This document shows positions 30,977 through 42,700 of a stretch of DNA of 64,000 nt, one piece after another. Location of the stretch: assembly GCA_036365455.1 (NCBI GenBank), contig JAWQUS010000022.1, forward strand, positions 6,696,001 to 6,760,000. The letters run 5' to 3'. A program made the position numbers and the translations under genes. How positions within the stretch are numbered: the first letter of the stretch is position 1; each line of letters starts with the position of its first letter. The stretch comes from Macrosoma leucophasiata (lineage: Eukaryota > Arthropoda > Insecta > Lepidoptera > Hedylidae). The notes beneath the pieces are model-generated. The model did no database searches. It saw nothing but the letters and a program-made list of their open reading frames with translations, and had not been told where the DNA came from.

Positions 30977-31245
30977 ACTAGCTGACTCGACAAACTTCGT
31001 ATTTATTGCCTGAGATTGAAATAATGTGTCAAAGGTTTGATAGATACGGACTATTTGTATGGGAAATAAAATTGTGGTTTTTACTATTTACCTCCAATTT
31101 CTTCATATTTTCTTACCTTTTAAACCTACCCTGGACTTCCAAAAAATCTTTCAAAACCGAAATTAGCCAAATCGGTCCAGCCGTTCTCGAGTTTTAGCGA
31201 CACTAACGAACAGCAATTGATTTTTATATGTAAAGATTATATTAG
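30977..31245 (+). repeat. Family I dispersed repeat
   Basis: Starts actagctgactcgacaaac and ends with aaatcggtccagccgttctc then atatgtaaagat. Family I recurs at 41474-41828, about 49280-49510, 56089-56253 and about 58845-58960, recognisable by a gcggcttcg-type start and a tcggt-cagt-gtt tract near the end. Confidence 0.55.
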
Positions 31246-32850
31246 GTAAAAAAAAAATCGTTTGTTATGTAAATAGACCCTAAACAAACACTTTGAAAGC
31301 TGATTTTTAACAGTGAAAATGAGAATGTTTGAACTACTTATGTAAACTCATGAAAAATGAGAATGTTTTAATTCTATACAAATACCCTACTTATTACATA
31401 TTAATCTCGAATTTTAATTATAAATTCAAGATACAAAGCGCTGTCATGTTATTTCTTGGGTGCATTCGGCAGTATTAAGATCTTACAAACATACGTAATT
31501 CAATTAGCATTCTCACTGAAATTTTGTCCGGATAACAAATAAGTGCTAAGTTAATAAAAATACGCTTTTATGCTAAATACTAATAGTGTTATGTTAAGCC
31601 AGATGATAGAAGTGACAAAGTAAGTATTTTTTGTTCGAGAAGCGATTATCTAGCACAGTAAAAGATTTCTGATTTTATGTTATTTTGATTACAAATATTT
31701 GTAAGATCTTAATTCTGCTAAACGCACCCATTGTTTGCGATTATGACTTGGAATAAAAATGTATCGATTACCAATATCGATGAATACTATTTATAAGATT
31801 TTATCGATTTTATTTTATAAGTTGTGTTAAAAAAGAAATATAAGGAAAACTTGATGATTTTTGTCATCCTTTTCCAGTTATTAAATATTTTTAGTTTATA
31901 AGAGAAAGGGAAGTAATATAAATATTTAATAGTTGTAATATAAAACAGCGGCATTATTTTGTTTAATCGAGGCCAGTAAATATAGACATTTATTTTTTTA
32001 TATAGTTTTTTAAGTGTGATTCTCTGTTATACTGTTAGACATTAAAATAAGAATTTATATTTAAATTTAGTACGCAAGTTATGTTTTAGTTTTAAAATGT
32101 AGATCTTATATTCGTTGATGCTCAAAAAACAATGTTCCACAAAAAAATACAGGGCAATTGTGGCAATATTAGTGTTTAAAAAAAGTCCTATTTTTTTTTT
32201 TTTACTTTGTACTTAATTTTATAATTAGATGTATGATAAAACTTTATGGCATTGTTTTGTTTCAAATGTTTATATAGATTTTTTTTTAATAATGTATTTG
32301 TGATTTAACTGAACTTTTCAAATTAATGCAAATGTCATTCATTCTAATATAATAAATATGACGTTTACATATTTTTTTTTAAATTATAAATATTGTAAGG
32401 ATTTTTTTGTTTAATATGTTAGCCTGTGCTATTTAGATTTTTTTTCCTATTTGAATAGTAAAAGAGTCAAGTTATGCTGTTTTATTTTATATGATAGACT
32501 TTTAATAGCACAGTCATAAACCTCTTATGATTTTTTTTTGGGTTCTATTTTTGTAAACCTTTCGTAAAAGCGATAAATAAAAAAAATTCTCGCATTAATG
32601 ACGGAACTAAATTCTTATTAAACCATTGACATTGGTTGCTTGAAGTAGACTTATATTACATTTAATACTTGGACAATATATATATATTTTTTTATTTTCC
32701 ATGATATTTGCTTAATTTGACCAGTTTATAAAATCGCCTAGGTAAGTTGACGATGTTGGAGATAGATAGATATATAAACAACTTTGTGCACAGAACAAAA
32801 AGTAATAAAATTGAATAGTTACAGGTGTTACGCACTCCGTATTTAAGTTT
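31246..32850. other. Very AT-rich region, possible KLF 3' UTR
   Basis: No ORF of note and no recognised repeat. Several AATAAA-type sequences are present (for example gataaataaaaa near 32571), so part may be the KLF 3' UTR, but no end can be fixed. Confidence 0.35.
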
Positions 32851-32852
32851 TT

Positions 32853-33075
32853 TTTTTTATTTCATTAAGTTGACAGACAAGCAGACGGGCCACCTGATGG
32901 TAAGTGGTCACCGTCGCCTATGGACATTAGCAACACCACGGGAGTTGCCAACGCGCTGCCAGCCCTGAAGGACTCTTTTGACGCCATTTTTGAAGAACCC
33001 CCATATTGTAGCACCGAGGGTTATAAACTTACAAGTGTATTGGCACGACCGGCTTGGCGAAATGCACTTCCCGCG
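32853..33075 (-). repeat. LINE 3' end (same family as 60780-61068)
   Basis: T-run, then cttaa/cattaagttgacagacaag, cacctgatgg and ccaacgcgctgccagccctg. Reversed, it matches the plus-strand segment at 60780-61068, which encodes the C-terminus of a CR1-like reverse transcriptase. Confidence 0.6.
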
Positions 33076-33215
33076 TTACAAGAAATAAGATATACGCGAA
33101 ATAGAGATAAAAAAAAAATAATTATTATTCAATATTTTCAAATTTGACTAAATAGTAAAGTTGTGTTTAATAATAATAAAAAAAACATGTCAATATATAA
33201 AATACAAAATATGTC

Positions 33216-33275
33216 CCCGCAAGTAGCGGGAATCGAACCCGCAACCCTTCCTGGGTAATCCAATGCACGCAAAGA
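33216..33275 (-). repeat. tRNA-like fragment
   Basis: The plus strand reads gcgggaatcgaacccgcaac, the reverse of a T-arm with B-box. Only the 3' half of a tRNA shape is present; it is taken as a SINE or pseudo-tRNA scrap. Confidence 0.45.
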
Positions 33276-33817
33276 GTATGTTTTTATTTATTATTATTTT
33301 TTGTTCTGTTGTGTAACAAATAATAATTTCTTATAAAATTAAGAAGTATTATTTTTATATAGGAATGTAGTATTTAAGTAGATTTATTTCAAAATGTAAC
33401 TTTGGGGCCAGTATTGTGAAATTATTTTGAATATATTTAGGAATATGGCAAGTAAAATAGCCTTAGCAAATAATAATTAAATATTTGGTGCTGGTTATTT
33501 TTATTTAATTAGATTTAATTTTTAATTAGTTGCTATATTTATATTACTTGTCAATACAGGTCAAATGTACCTAATAATGTAAAAAAACCCTTTTTGATCT
33601 CAAATTGGATGTAACTTCTCTCTATTGATATTTGATCTCAGTTCGTAAGAAAAATATAAGATATTTTTGTTTTTGAAATTTTGGTATTTTTTTCCATTTT
33701 TTTTTTTTCAAAAATTGTCTTAAAAATGTAATTAATTTAAACTAATGTTATGTATATTTGTTAAATATTTTAATATAGTTTGTGATAAAAAAATAATTTA
33801 AAATGTACCTAAAAGGA
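33276..33817. other. AT-rich unassigned stretch
   Basis: Nothing was recognised. Confidence 0.4.
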
Positions 33818-34410
33818 CCATGGTAAGATTTGTACAAAAAAGGTCTGCTTTGAAACACTTTGAAATATTATTTTGACGAAATAAAGAAGATTTTCCGATT
33901 TCTTAAACGTTTCGCCGAAATAAAAAGTGTAACATGGATAGCTACTATTGTTGGTAGGAAAAGACATTTTTAATCTCTCGAATGAATCCTATTTTTTTTA
34001 AATACCAGGAATTATTAAAGAGGTTTTCAACATTCCACAGCTGTTTCACCTTGTACCTTTTTTATACAAATCAATCTATGGAATTTGCTTATCACTAGTA
34101 ATGTGCCGGATCTTCAAAAATGTATATCCGCGGCTTCGGATCCGAATGCGGATATTTGGTGTCAAGAATATGGATTCCGCGGATACGGATACGGATCTTA
34201 ACAGAACTTTCTTACTCAATCGATATCTCATTCTGCCTATTATCTGTATTTTACTCGGTCAAAATAATTATTTAACTAGTATTTATAAAATATTACGTAG
34301 TTTTGGCTATCTCAACAGATCCGTATAAGATCCGCCGTACAAGTAACCGACACGGACCATAATTTTCACACGGATATCCGCGAATACGAATATCCGACAC
34401 GTATGTAACA
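33818..34410. repeat. MITE plus a GGATAT/ATCCG-rich repeat
   Basis: Positions 33818-34093 are a relative of the 19709 element. Positions 34100-34410 are rich in inverted ggatccg / cggatat / atccgcgg motifs, with gtgccggatc near one end and atccgacacg near the other, suggesting a small TIR element. Confidence 0.45.
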
Positions 34411-34800
34411 AGTAAATTTTTTTTTCATTCATGCAAGGCCTTGAGGCGCTTTTTACATGTAATTATCATATGTCTACTGTGAACAACACTGAGTCACTTT
34501 GATAATATCACAAACTATTATATATATACATGTTTATAAACAAGCATTTTGCAGGCCAGTATACGAAAAAAAAGCAATTATTTACATTAAATTGAAAATC
34601 TCCTATTTGTATTATTTTTACACTATTTTAATAAGTATTATATTGTAACAACGAATAATAATGTATTGAAATGTAACTCTCATACAATAGCTTCGATTTT
34701 GGTTCAATTTACGCAAACAAACTAACTGCAATGAAAGACTCAGTCACAATAGACAATGCTGGCATTTGAGTGATTGCGATAAGGTCATTTCAACTATGCT
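34411..34800. other. Unassigned stretch
   Basis: No gene or repeat was recognised. Confidence 0.4.
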
Positions 34801-35210
34801 GGCCATAGAGCAACACGGGCCACCGGCCGACCGGAGGGGAGTAGCTATAGCGTTTATTACCGATGCAAAACAGTCTGTAATTTTTTGCGGGGGGAAATTT
34901 GTGTGACACACACCATAAAGCAACACCGGCGGGGAGTAGCCATATGCAGGCTTTCCCCTCTGTCAAAGTACAAGCCCAAATGGGCCTATACCTGTCGCCT
35001 AGATGTTTAAATGTGTGCGTGAAATTGTTTCTGTATTTTGCTAAAGTCACGGTGGGAGTTTCGTAGTACTAGACGATTTTTGTAGTGTGCGTGTGTGTCG
35101 CACGCATTTCCCCCCGCAAAAAATGACAGACTGTTTTGCATCGGTAATAAGCGCTATGGCTACTCCTCTCCAAACCGCCGCGGTCTGTGGCCCGTGTTGC
35201 TCTATGGTTT
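34801..35210. mobile_element. Two family C MITE copies
   Basis: A truncated reverse copy (34802-34908) meets an almost complete forward copy (34914-35205) that ends in cgtgttgctctatgg. Confidence 0.65.
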
Positions 35211-35271
35211 TGACAGTTCGAAGCGTACTTTGCTCGAAAGTAAAGTCGTAGTGTGATCTGTGAATCTCGCC

Positions 35272-35985
35272 CCCAGAGTCCGATGGGAAGGCAAACCGGC
35301 AACAAGATTGGAGTGTGATCGGAGGACCCTTAACCCAGACCCGAAACAAATATCTGTAGGCCATACAAATATTTGTCCCGGTGCGGGGATCGAACCCGCG
35401 ACCCTTCGAATCAAACGGTCATCTCACACCGCTGGACTAACCGGGTCGTCAAAGATGTTTAAACGTGTGCATGAAATTGTTTATGTATTTTGTTAAAGTC
35501 AAGGTGTGATTTTCGTAGTAATAGACGATTTTTGTCGTATGGGTGTGTGTCGCACGCATTTCTCCCCGCAAAAAATGACTAGGCTGTTTTTATCGGTAAT
35601 AAACGCTATGGCTACTTCCCTCCAGTCCGCCCGTCCGGTGGCCCGTGTTGCTCTATGGACACACGCACACACACACAACAAAAATCGTCTATTACTGCGA
35701 AGCTCACACCTTGACCTTAACAAAATACATAAACAATTTCACGCACACGTTTAAACATCTTTGACGACCCGGTTAGTCCAGCGGTGTGAGATGACCGTTT
35801 GATTCGAAGGGTCGCGGGTTTGATCCGCACACCGGGACAAATATTTGTATGGCCTACAGATATTTGTTTCGGGTCTGGGTGTTTGTGTATGTGTTGTATG
35901 TGTACAACGGCACCCACGACACAGGTTTATACCTACTGTGGGGCTGTGAGTGTAAGCGTATTTTATTTTATTTTATCTCATCGAC
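35272..35985. repeat. Inverted duplication of a SINE-MITE junction
   Basis: Left half: family D SINE on minus (35272-35450) joined to the second half of a family C MITE. Right half: the same MITE part on minus joined to a family D SINE on plus (35763-35985). Both arms share the exact join aaccgggtcgtcaaagatgt, so one composite was duplicated in reverse. Arms are about 205 bp (35333-35540 and 35686-35890) with few differences. Confidence 0.8.
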
Positions 35986-36100
35986 AGCCATAGGGCCACT
36001 TGTGCTTGTACTTTAACAGAGGGGAAAACCTTCATATGGCTGCTCCCCTCCGGGTCGCCGCGGCCGGTGGCCCGTGTTGTTCTATGATGCTGGCATTTGA
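35986..36100. mobile_element. Family C MITE fragment
   Basis: The ttgtactttaacagagggga tract and the GC-rich end (gccgcggccggtggcccgtg) are present, with the middle deleted. Confidence 0.55.
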
Positions 36101-36423
36101 TTGGTCGCGACGAGGTCATTTCGCCGAGCGTCAAGAAAACGTCCAATAGACGACGCGCTGCGGTGGACCATATTTTACATTACGTGGATATTTATATTAC
36201 GTGGATTTTTTTGGCTTAGTTAGACTTCTTTACATTATTATTCGTATTATTGTAACAATCACACACATTCAGACCTTGTTGTTGAAAACAATGACATTTT
36301 AAAAATTGTGGCATTACGCGACTACGAAAGAAAAATGGCTGGAGACTACCTTTTTTCTGTTACAGTGTAATATTCACGAAAGCAAGTCACGTGTAATTCA
36401 CTTGCATTGGAATTCGAATGTTT

Positions 36424-37236
36424 TTAGGGTTCCGTACCTTAAAAGGAAAAAAGGAACACTTATAGGATCACTCGTGCGTCTGTCTGTCTGTCCGTCCGTC
36501 CGTCCTTCACAGCCAATTTGCTCCGAAACTGATTGAGTTGAAATTTGATGAATATATGTAAATTGGTGACCCAAAGATGAACACGTCAAGTAAAATTATA
36601 AATTTTAAACACGGGGGCCACTTTCGGGGCGTAAATCAGAAAATTAAAAAGAAAATATTCGTAAACTGTGTCGTGTGACATATCAAATGAAAGAGGTTGT
36701 TGTCAGCATCTCAGATATATTTTTTTAATAATTTTTGCATAAACAAATTTGAAGTTATTTAAGAAAAACGACGAAAATTGAGTATTCTCCCCTTCTCCCA
36801 TCTCCGAAAATACTGAACCTAAAAATTTTGAAAATATGTGGAAAATAGTTCTTTGCCTATAGATTACTGGAAAACCTTAACTGCCTCAGTAGCGTAGTGG
36901 TAGCAGGCCACTACTATTACGCTGGAGGTCCTGGGTTCGATTCCCGGGTCGGGGGATATTAGAGATAACGGTCCAAAATCCTTTATCTCTGCTTCTATTG
37001 GGATTTTTCCATTTTCTGGAAGTTTCCCAGTACTCCGGAGTTTGGTAATGTGCCCGGAGATGGCAACAGGTTCGCCACCTGTTACATGGGCCAAAACGTA
37101 ACCGGCGAGTCGTGGGTGTTTGCATGTATGATTAAATGCATGCATTTACCTCTGCCTACCCCTTCGGGGATTACAGGCGTGAAGTTACGTTACGTTACAC
37201 TGCGCGTGGCCCGACACGCACTTGACCGGTTTTTTA
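36424..37236 (+). repeat. Family G element split by a family E SINE
   Basis: Outer start agggttccgtacc at 36426 and outer end cacgcacttgaccggttttt at 37217-37236. Between about 36880 and 37196 is a complete family E SINE with tRNA-like head (gcgtagtggtagcaggccac) and end (ttacaggcgtgaagttacg). Confidence 0.7.
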
Positions 37237-39252
37237 TAAACATATTATTTTAACGCATAAAAACACGGCAATACACAATTGAAAGTAATATCATTCGACA
37301 CGGCTCTCCCGTGTTCCCACCAAAAATCTGTTTGTGGCCTAATTTTAGTAGTGGTGCGTCTGTTTGTAAAACGTATTTTTTTTTGCTCAACATACAATGT
37401 GTTCGTGATGTTACTTAGTATGTAAGATTTACCTGATTTTTGTAGATGTTATGTTCATTTTATATAGTAAAGTAAGAAAGGTTATATATTTCACGAATAA
37501 ATATATATTATGCTGTCAGGGACACCACCATTTTTTAAAATTGTTTATTTTATTGAAACGTGTTAGAAAAATTTAAATTTTCAACTAAATTGTTCTTTTA
37601 GAGAGTTTTTAAGTCCTTTTATAATAATTCTTGTATGCCTACATTAATAATGGCGGTAATGAACCTTCATTCGAATACTTCTGACTCCATTACAGTCAAA
37701 GTTAAATCTTTGTAAATCATAGCAATCTCAACATGCCATTCAAAAATCAATAAATAACTTTATGTAATAAAGCAATAAATTTGCATTGACAGTTTTATTT
37801 TTAAAATTAATCTTGAGATCGGTTTGATTTTCAAAGATTAAATTATTGGCAGTTATCATGTTGGAATCTCACTTTACATTTATTCCTTCTACTTGCAATG
37901 AGGAAATAGTTGTATAAATGATCGCATCTTTGTTATTGTCCTTTTCATTTTATTTTAATCCATATATGTTTTCTTCAATATTTGTATCTAATATTAAAAT
38001 TTGAAAAAAAATTGTGTTTAATTTCAAATCAATAGTTTAACTGTCCTACTAAGTAATTAAAACAGAATTAAATATTTCTGGGGGGTGTAAGTTCAAATCC
38101 TGAACGTTTTTATCACATTTTAGACGTCTGGTCGTGACGACCCCACCGTCCACTAATGGAGGAGATCTCTTCCACTCCACATCGCCGTCGTTCTGCAGCT
38201 TTGTTCCCAAAAGGTTGGCAGCATAGCTACGTTGAATGGCAATGGTCATTCTCTGGCCGAAATATTTGGCCAGCCTTCTGGTCACGGAAAGGGTCGAGCA
38301 AACAATTTTTTGTCTAATCTATTTACCACGACTACGAGAGACCACATTTTGTGGTCTTGCGAGCTGTACACTGAGAGTAAGAGAACACTGGACCAGCTTA
38401 TTTCGAAGATCTATTTTGTTCTCCTGAAAATGTTGACCTGCTGCGCACTTTTGAACATTTGAACATCATTGGCACAACGTCAGGAAGTTACTGAATTGAG
38501 CTGCTGAGTAAAATGAGAGGTAAGTCAAGTTCTTTATCAATCCTAGCGCGAGCATACCGCACCGAAGTACTCTGTGTGTTTTCTGTTGTGATACACCCCA
38601 TTCGGGGAGGAGCGGTAACGCAATAAAGACGGAAACTAAAGACAATAACTTGTAGGGAGATCCAGAAATGCATGGAAGCAAACGTTTTTATGGTGTTTCT
38701 TGATATCCTATTTTTAGCCCCGTATACCGAAAGGTAAAAAGGGGAATGGGAGGTGGTGGGAACTTACCACGATTACCACCAAAATACTTAAAGCCACCAA
38801 TTATAGTGTTCATACTACATTTATGGTTAGGCACCATATTAGAAATGAAATTGTTTTTTATTCTGTACCTCATAGCTGTCTACGACACTAGTGAGAAGCT
38901 AGCCTATTGAAAATCGGGCGAAGAGAATTTTAAAAGTTATGTGTTGATATGTTGATAGTGACATTTAACTGCGAAAAAGGATCTGTCATGTAAAATTACA
39001 GAGTTTTGTCCTAAAAATGTAAAAAAAAACGTAAAATATTAATTCAACGTCGTTATGGCGTAAGTATTCATCGTGCTAAAATATTCTTTTTTCGAAAGGT
39101 TTTACCATGTGCTACTTAGGCCACTGGATGTCGACAACTGCGAGGCAACTGCGACTAGACCGCTCCACTGATGTTATCCAGTTCGCTTCAATAAGAGTCT
39201 ATACAATTACCGGATTTTGGCAGAATTACCCAAATTCTTGGGTAATAATACT
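37237..39252. other. Unassigned, mostly AT-rich
   Basis: Positions 38195-38290 resemble 1840-1925. Small frames near 38049-38681 show no domain. Nothing else was recognised; upstream exons of the LIM gene could be hidden here or further left. Confidence 0.4.
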
Positions 39253-39606
39253 AATAATGGCAACCCTTGAGACGTGTCACTGCTAGGCACGAGTCTTTCC
39301 CCTTTTTGGGGGGAGGCCTAGAGCTTACTCCACCACGCTGCTCCAATGCGGGTTGGTGGAGATGGTTAGTGGTCAACCCGCTGTCAGATGTTTCTCAAAC
39401 CACCCATAAAGCCTCCGACAAGGTTTTACGACTGCTATCTGTCTATAGCAACCGGGACCGACGGCTTAACGTGCCCTCCGAAGCACGGAAACGCGCATTT
39501 GAATTTGCCACTAGCGGTCACCCGTCACGCACCCGACCACGCCCGTATTTCACAACCGAGTAGATCGCTTGCGATCTCGGTACACCAGCCGCGGGCCATG
39601 CGCGCT
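39253..39606 (-). repeat. 5S rRNA-derived SINE, family B
   Basis: A full-length minus copy; 3' terminus at aataatggcaaccc (left), head near cgggccatgcgcgcttc (right). Confidence 0.75.
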
Positions 39607-39784
39607 TCTTTCTTTTTCTTGGATAGTAACCATTGGATAATTATAAAGAATCTAGGTATACGCGGCCCCGAAGATCGCTGACATCTAGTGCCTTTGATGG
39701 ATGGCTTTAATTTCTAGAAGTAGTCTTTATTCACGTCTTTATAGTCCATGGCTTTTATTTAAAAAAAACGTTACTAACGAGCAG

Positions 39785-42700
39785 TTGCGAAGTGTGTGAA
39801 CATTGCGACGCGCCAGTGAAACCAGGAGATGCCACCAAATACGATGGCTTCAGCTACCACAGACATTGCCGGAAATGTTGTAAGATGTTTATTTATTTAT
39901 AACATTAGGGCTACAGTCCTCACCAAGAAATATTGCAAATAGACTTACCTAAACTAATTTCGGCTCTGTAGAGCGATGTCTCGTACACACTAGTCAAATT
40001 ATTATGACATTTGTCGACCATTTATATAAAAAAACAAGTTTCATGTTGGGTCCGCGCCTTGTACACTACACTATATCAAAAGATAGAAAAATACGTAGAA
40101 TCATGGAAAAATACTCAAAAAATCATTTGAATCGTTGTTTTTTGCTGGACATATTTATAATTTAATTTAATTTTTGTATGGCAATAATATGACACCATAT
40201 TGCTACTATGATATACCTACTTGTTTCTTGAACTATACAATTACTGGTGGTAGAGCTCCAGTGATGGAGCTCGCGGGCGTAGGCACCACCGCATTACCTA
40301 ATATACTTGCCGTTAAATGGTAGTGTTCAGCACTATCATGTTTCGGTCAGGTGGTAATGTACGGCTCTGTAATTTCCGGCACAGAGGCATAACACCTAAT
40401 GCCTCAGGAGTGGCAGCGCATTTGCATTTTGACCTCTGGTCATTGTGTGGGTGTCTATAGGCTGCAGTCATCACTTAACATCAATGTGAACTGCACGCTT
40501 GTTTGCCACTTTTATTACATAAAAAAAAAAAACAAGTATAATAAACGATTTGAATAGCTGAATATGATTTAGCATTTTTTGCTTCTTCTGTCAATACAGC
40601 GTACAGGGTACCTACAGGCCAAAGCTCCATACATTTTTGGAACGTCTCCTTTTGACCAATACCGCTCCATCAATACTTACGTAGGCAGTGTGCAATAGAG
40701 GTCATTACGAAGGTGGTAAAGCTCCAATGTAAGAACACGTGGGCGTAGGCACTACCGACTACCGCATTACAGACCTAGCATATATTTTTTAAATGTAATG
40801 GAAGTGGTAAACAAGCATGCAGTTCACATTGATGTTAAGTGATGACAGCAGCGTATAGACACAACCACATAAGACCAAGGTCAAAATGCAGATGCGTTAC
40901 CATTCCTGAGGCCTACGGCCCTGTAATTTCCGGCAATTACAGGGCCGTACATTACGATAGTGTTGAACACTACCATTTAGCGGCAAGTATATTAGGTAAT
41001 GCGGTGGTGCCTACGCCCGCGAGTTCCGTCACTGGAGCTCTACCACTAGTAAACTCCAAATGGCTCAAATATGTTTTGGAGATTATTATTTGACTTCCAA
41101 AACGGTTTCCTACACCTTAACTACATTTCAGATGTTTGCAGCGAAACCGATCTTCAAAACGCGGAGATATTTCGCGGCGTCCTATTTTGCGCTGGTTGCT
41201 CCCAGCGCATCTTCCAAGGTTGCTCCACTGCTAGAAGGACAGGGAAGAAGAGAAGGTTAGGAAAGTTAAGAATACTTTTTTATTTATTTATTCTTTCATG
41301 TGCACAAGAAAATTGTTACATGAGGCGGACTTAATGCTATATAGCATTCTCTGTTTATCAACCTTTGGGCTGTAAAGAAAACATGAATGGTGCAGAGCAT
41401 TCAAGAAAAAAAGAACAAAAAAAAAAGAATAATAATAAGCGTACAATAAAAAGTTATCAAGTTTATACAAAACTAGCGGCCCGCCCCGGCTTCGCGCGGT
41501 GCAATGTTGCCTACCCTCTCCTATTCGTCTTAGCGTGATGATTATACATAGATATAGCCTAAAGTCTTCCTCGATATCTTTTATAGTTTAGGCAGCGTAC
41601 GCAAAATAAGTAACTTTTCTAGTTGATTTTTTACACCTTGTGTCTGTAAAACCCAAATATCTTACGGAACCCTATTTTTTCCAAAATAAAATATTGCCTA
41701 TGTTACCCGTGGATAATGTAGCTTTCGAATAGTGAAAGAATTTTTAAAATCGGTCCAGTAGTTATAGAGCCTATTCATTACAAACAAACAAACAAAAAAA
41801 ATTACCTCTTTATATTATTAGTTTAGATAATAAATACATATAAAGTGCATATAAATACATACAAATGTATATTATTAACTTATGTATGTATCATCACGCC
41901 GAGTCCATTACGACGTCGGCAGAGAATGTGGAGCGCCAGATATCCTGATCCTGACACACCTCCCGTGGTTCTTTTATGCACGACATTCTTCATACAAGCA
42001 CGCCGATACCTAAAACTCTTTGACTCCACCCTCATATAGTGCTCGACCTATTTGGTCAAGTTAGGTCAGTGGTCTTCCTGGGCCTCTGCAGCGATCCACG
42101 TTCGCATTAAAGAATGCATACGGGTTGATTTACAGTGTCGAGGCAGAAACCCGTCGAGGTAGAAACCTTTCGAGGTAGTGATCTTGTGAGATAATGACAA
42201 AACGTGCCATCGAGGTAGGGAAATCGAGGTAGTGAGCATCGAGCTAACATCATTCGAATCTAAGTATAATACCCGACAAATGGTCGTGGTCAGCACTATC
42301 GTGTGCCGGTTCGATGGTAATATTGAATATCATCATAAAATAATTTCAGCCGGGAAGACCTCCACCGGTGGACAAAAGTCCACAAAGATATTTTATTTTA
42401 AAGAAAAATAGAAAGAAAAGTTTGACTTCAGGCGAGACTCGAACTCGCGGCCTACTGGGAATCTAGTCCAGCCGCTCTTCCAATTGAGCTACTGAAGTCC
42501 TGCCCGATTTGTCAAATCTTTCCTTCACATTTATTGCCTTGCTTTATGGTAGCAGTAGCGCCATCTATTGCCAACTATGCTAGTTAGGCAACCGATTTAA
42601 TAGACTTTTCAGTTTATTGAATATCGTAAAGAAGTCGCTTTTACCCTTAATAATTGTTTTTATATTATTTCGCATTAACACATGCTTGTGAAATATATAT

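Noticed and set aside
36882..36955. tRNA gene
   Set aside because: A- and B-boxes are present but the sequence recurs five times with the same non-tRNA body; it is a SINE head.
42424..42500. Functional tRNA gene
   Set aside because: The anticodon stem is poor, the loop is too long, and near-identical repeat flanks mark it as SINE-derived.
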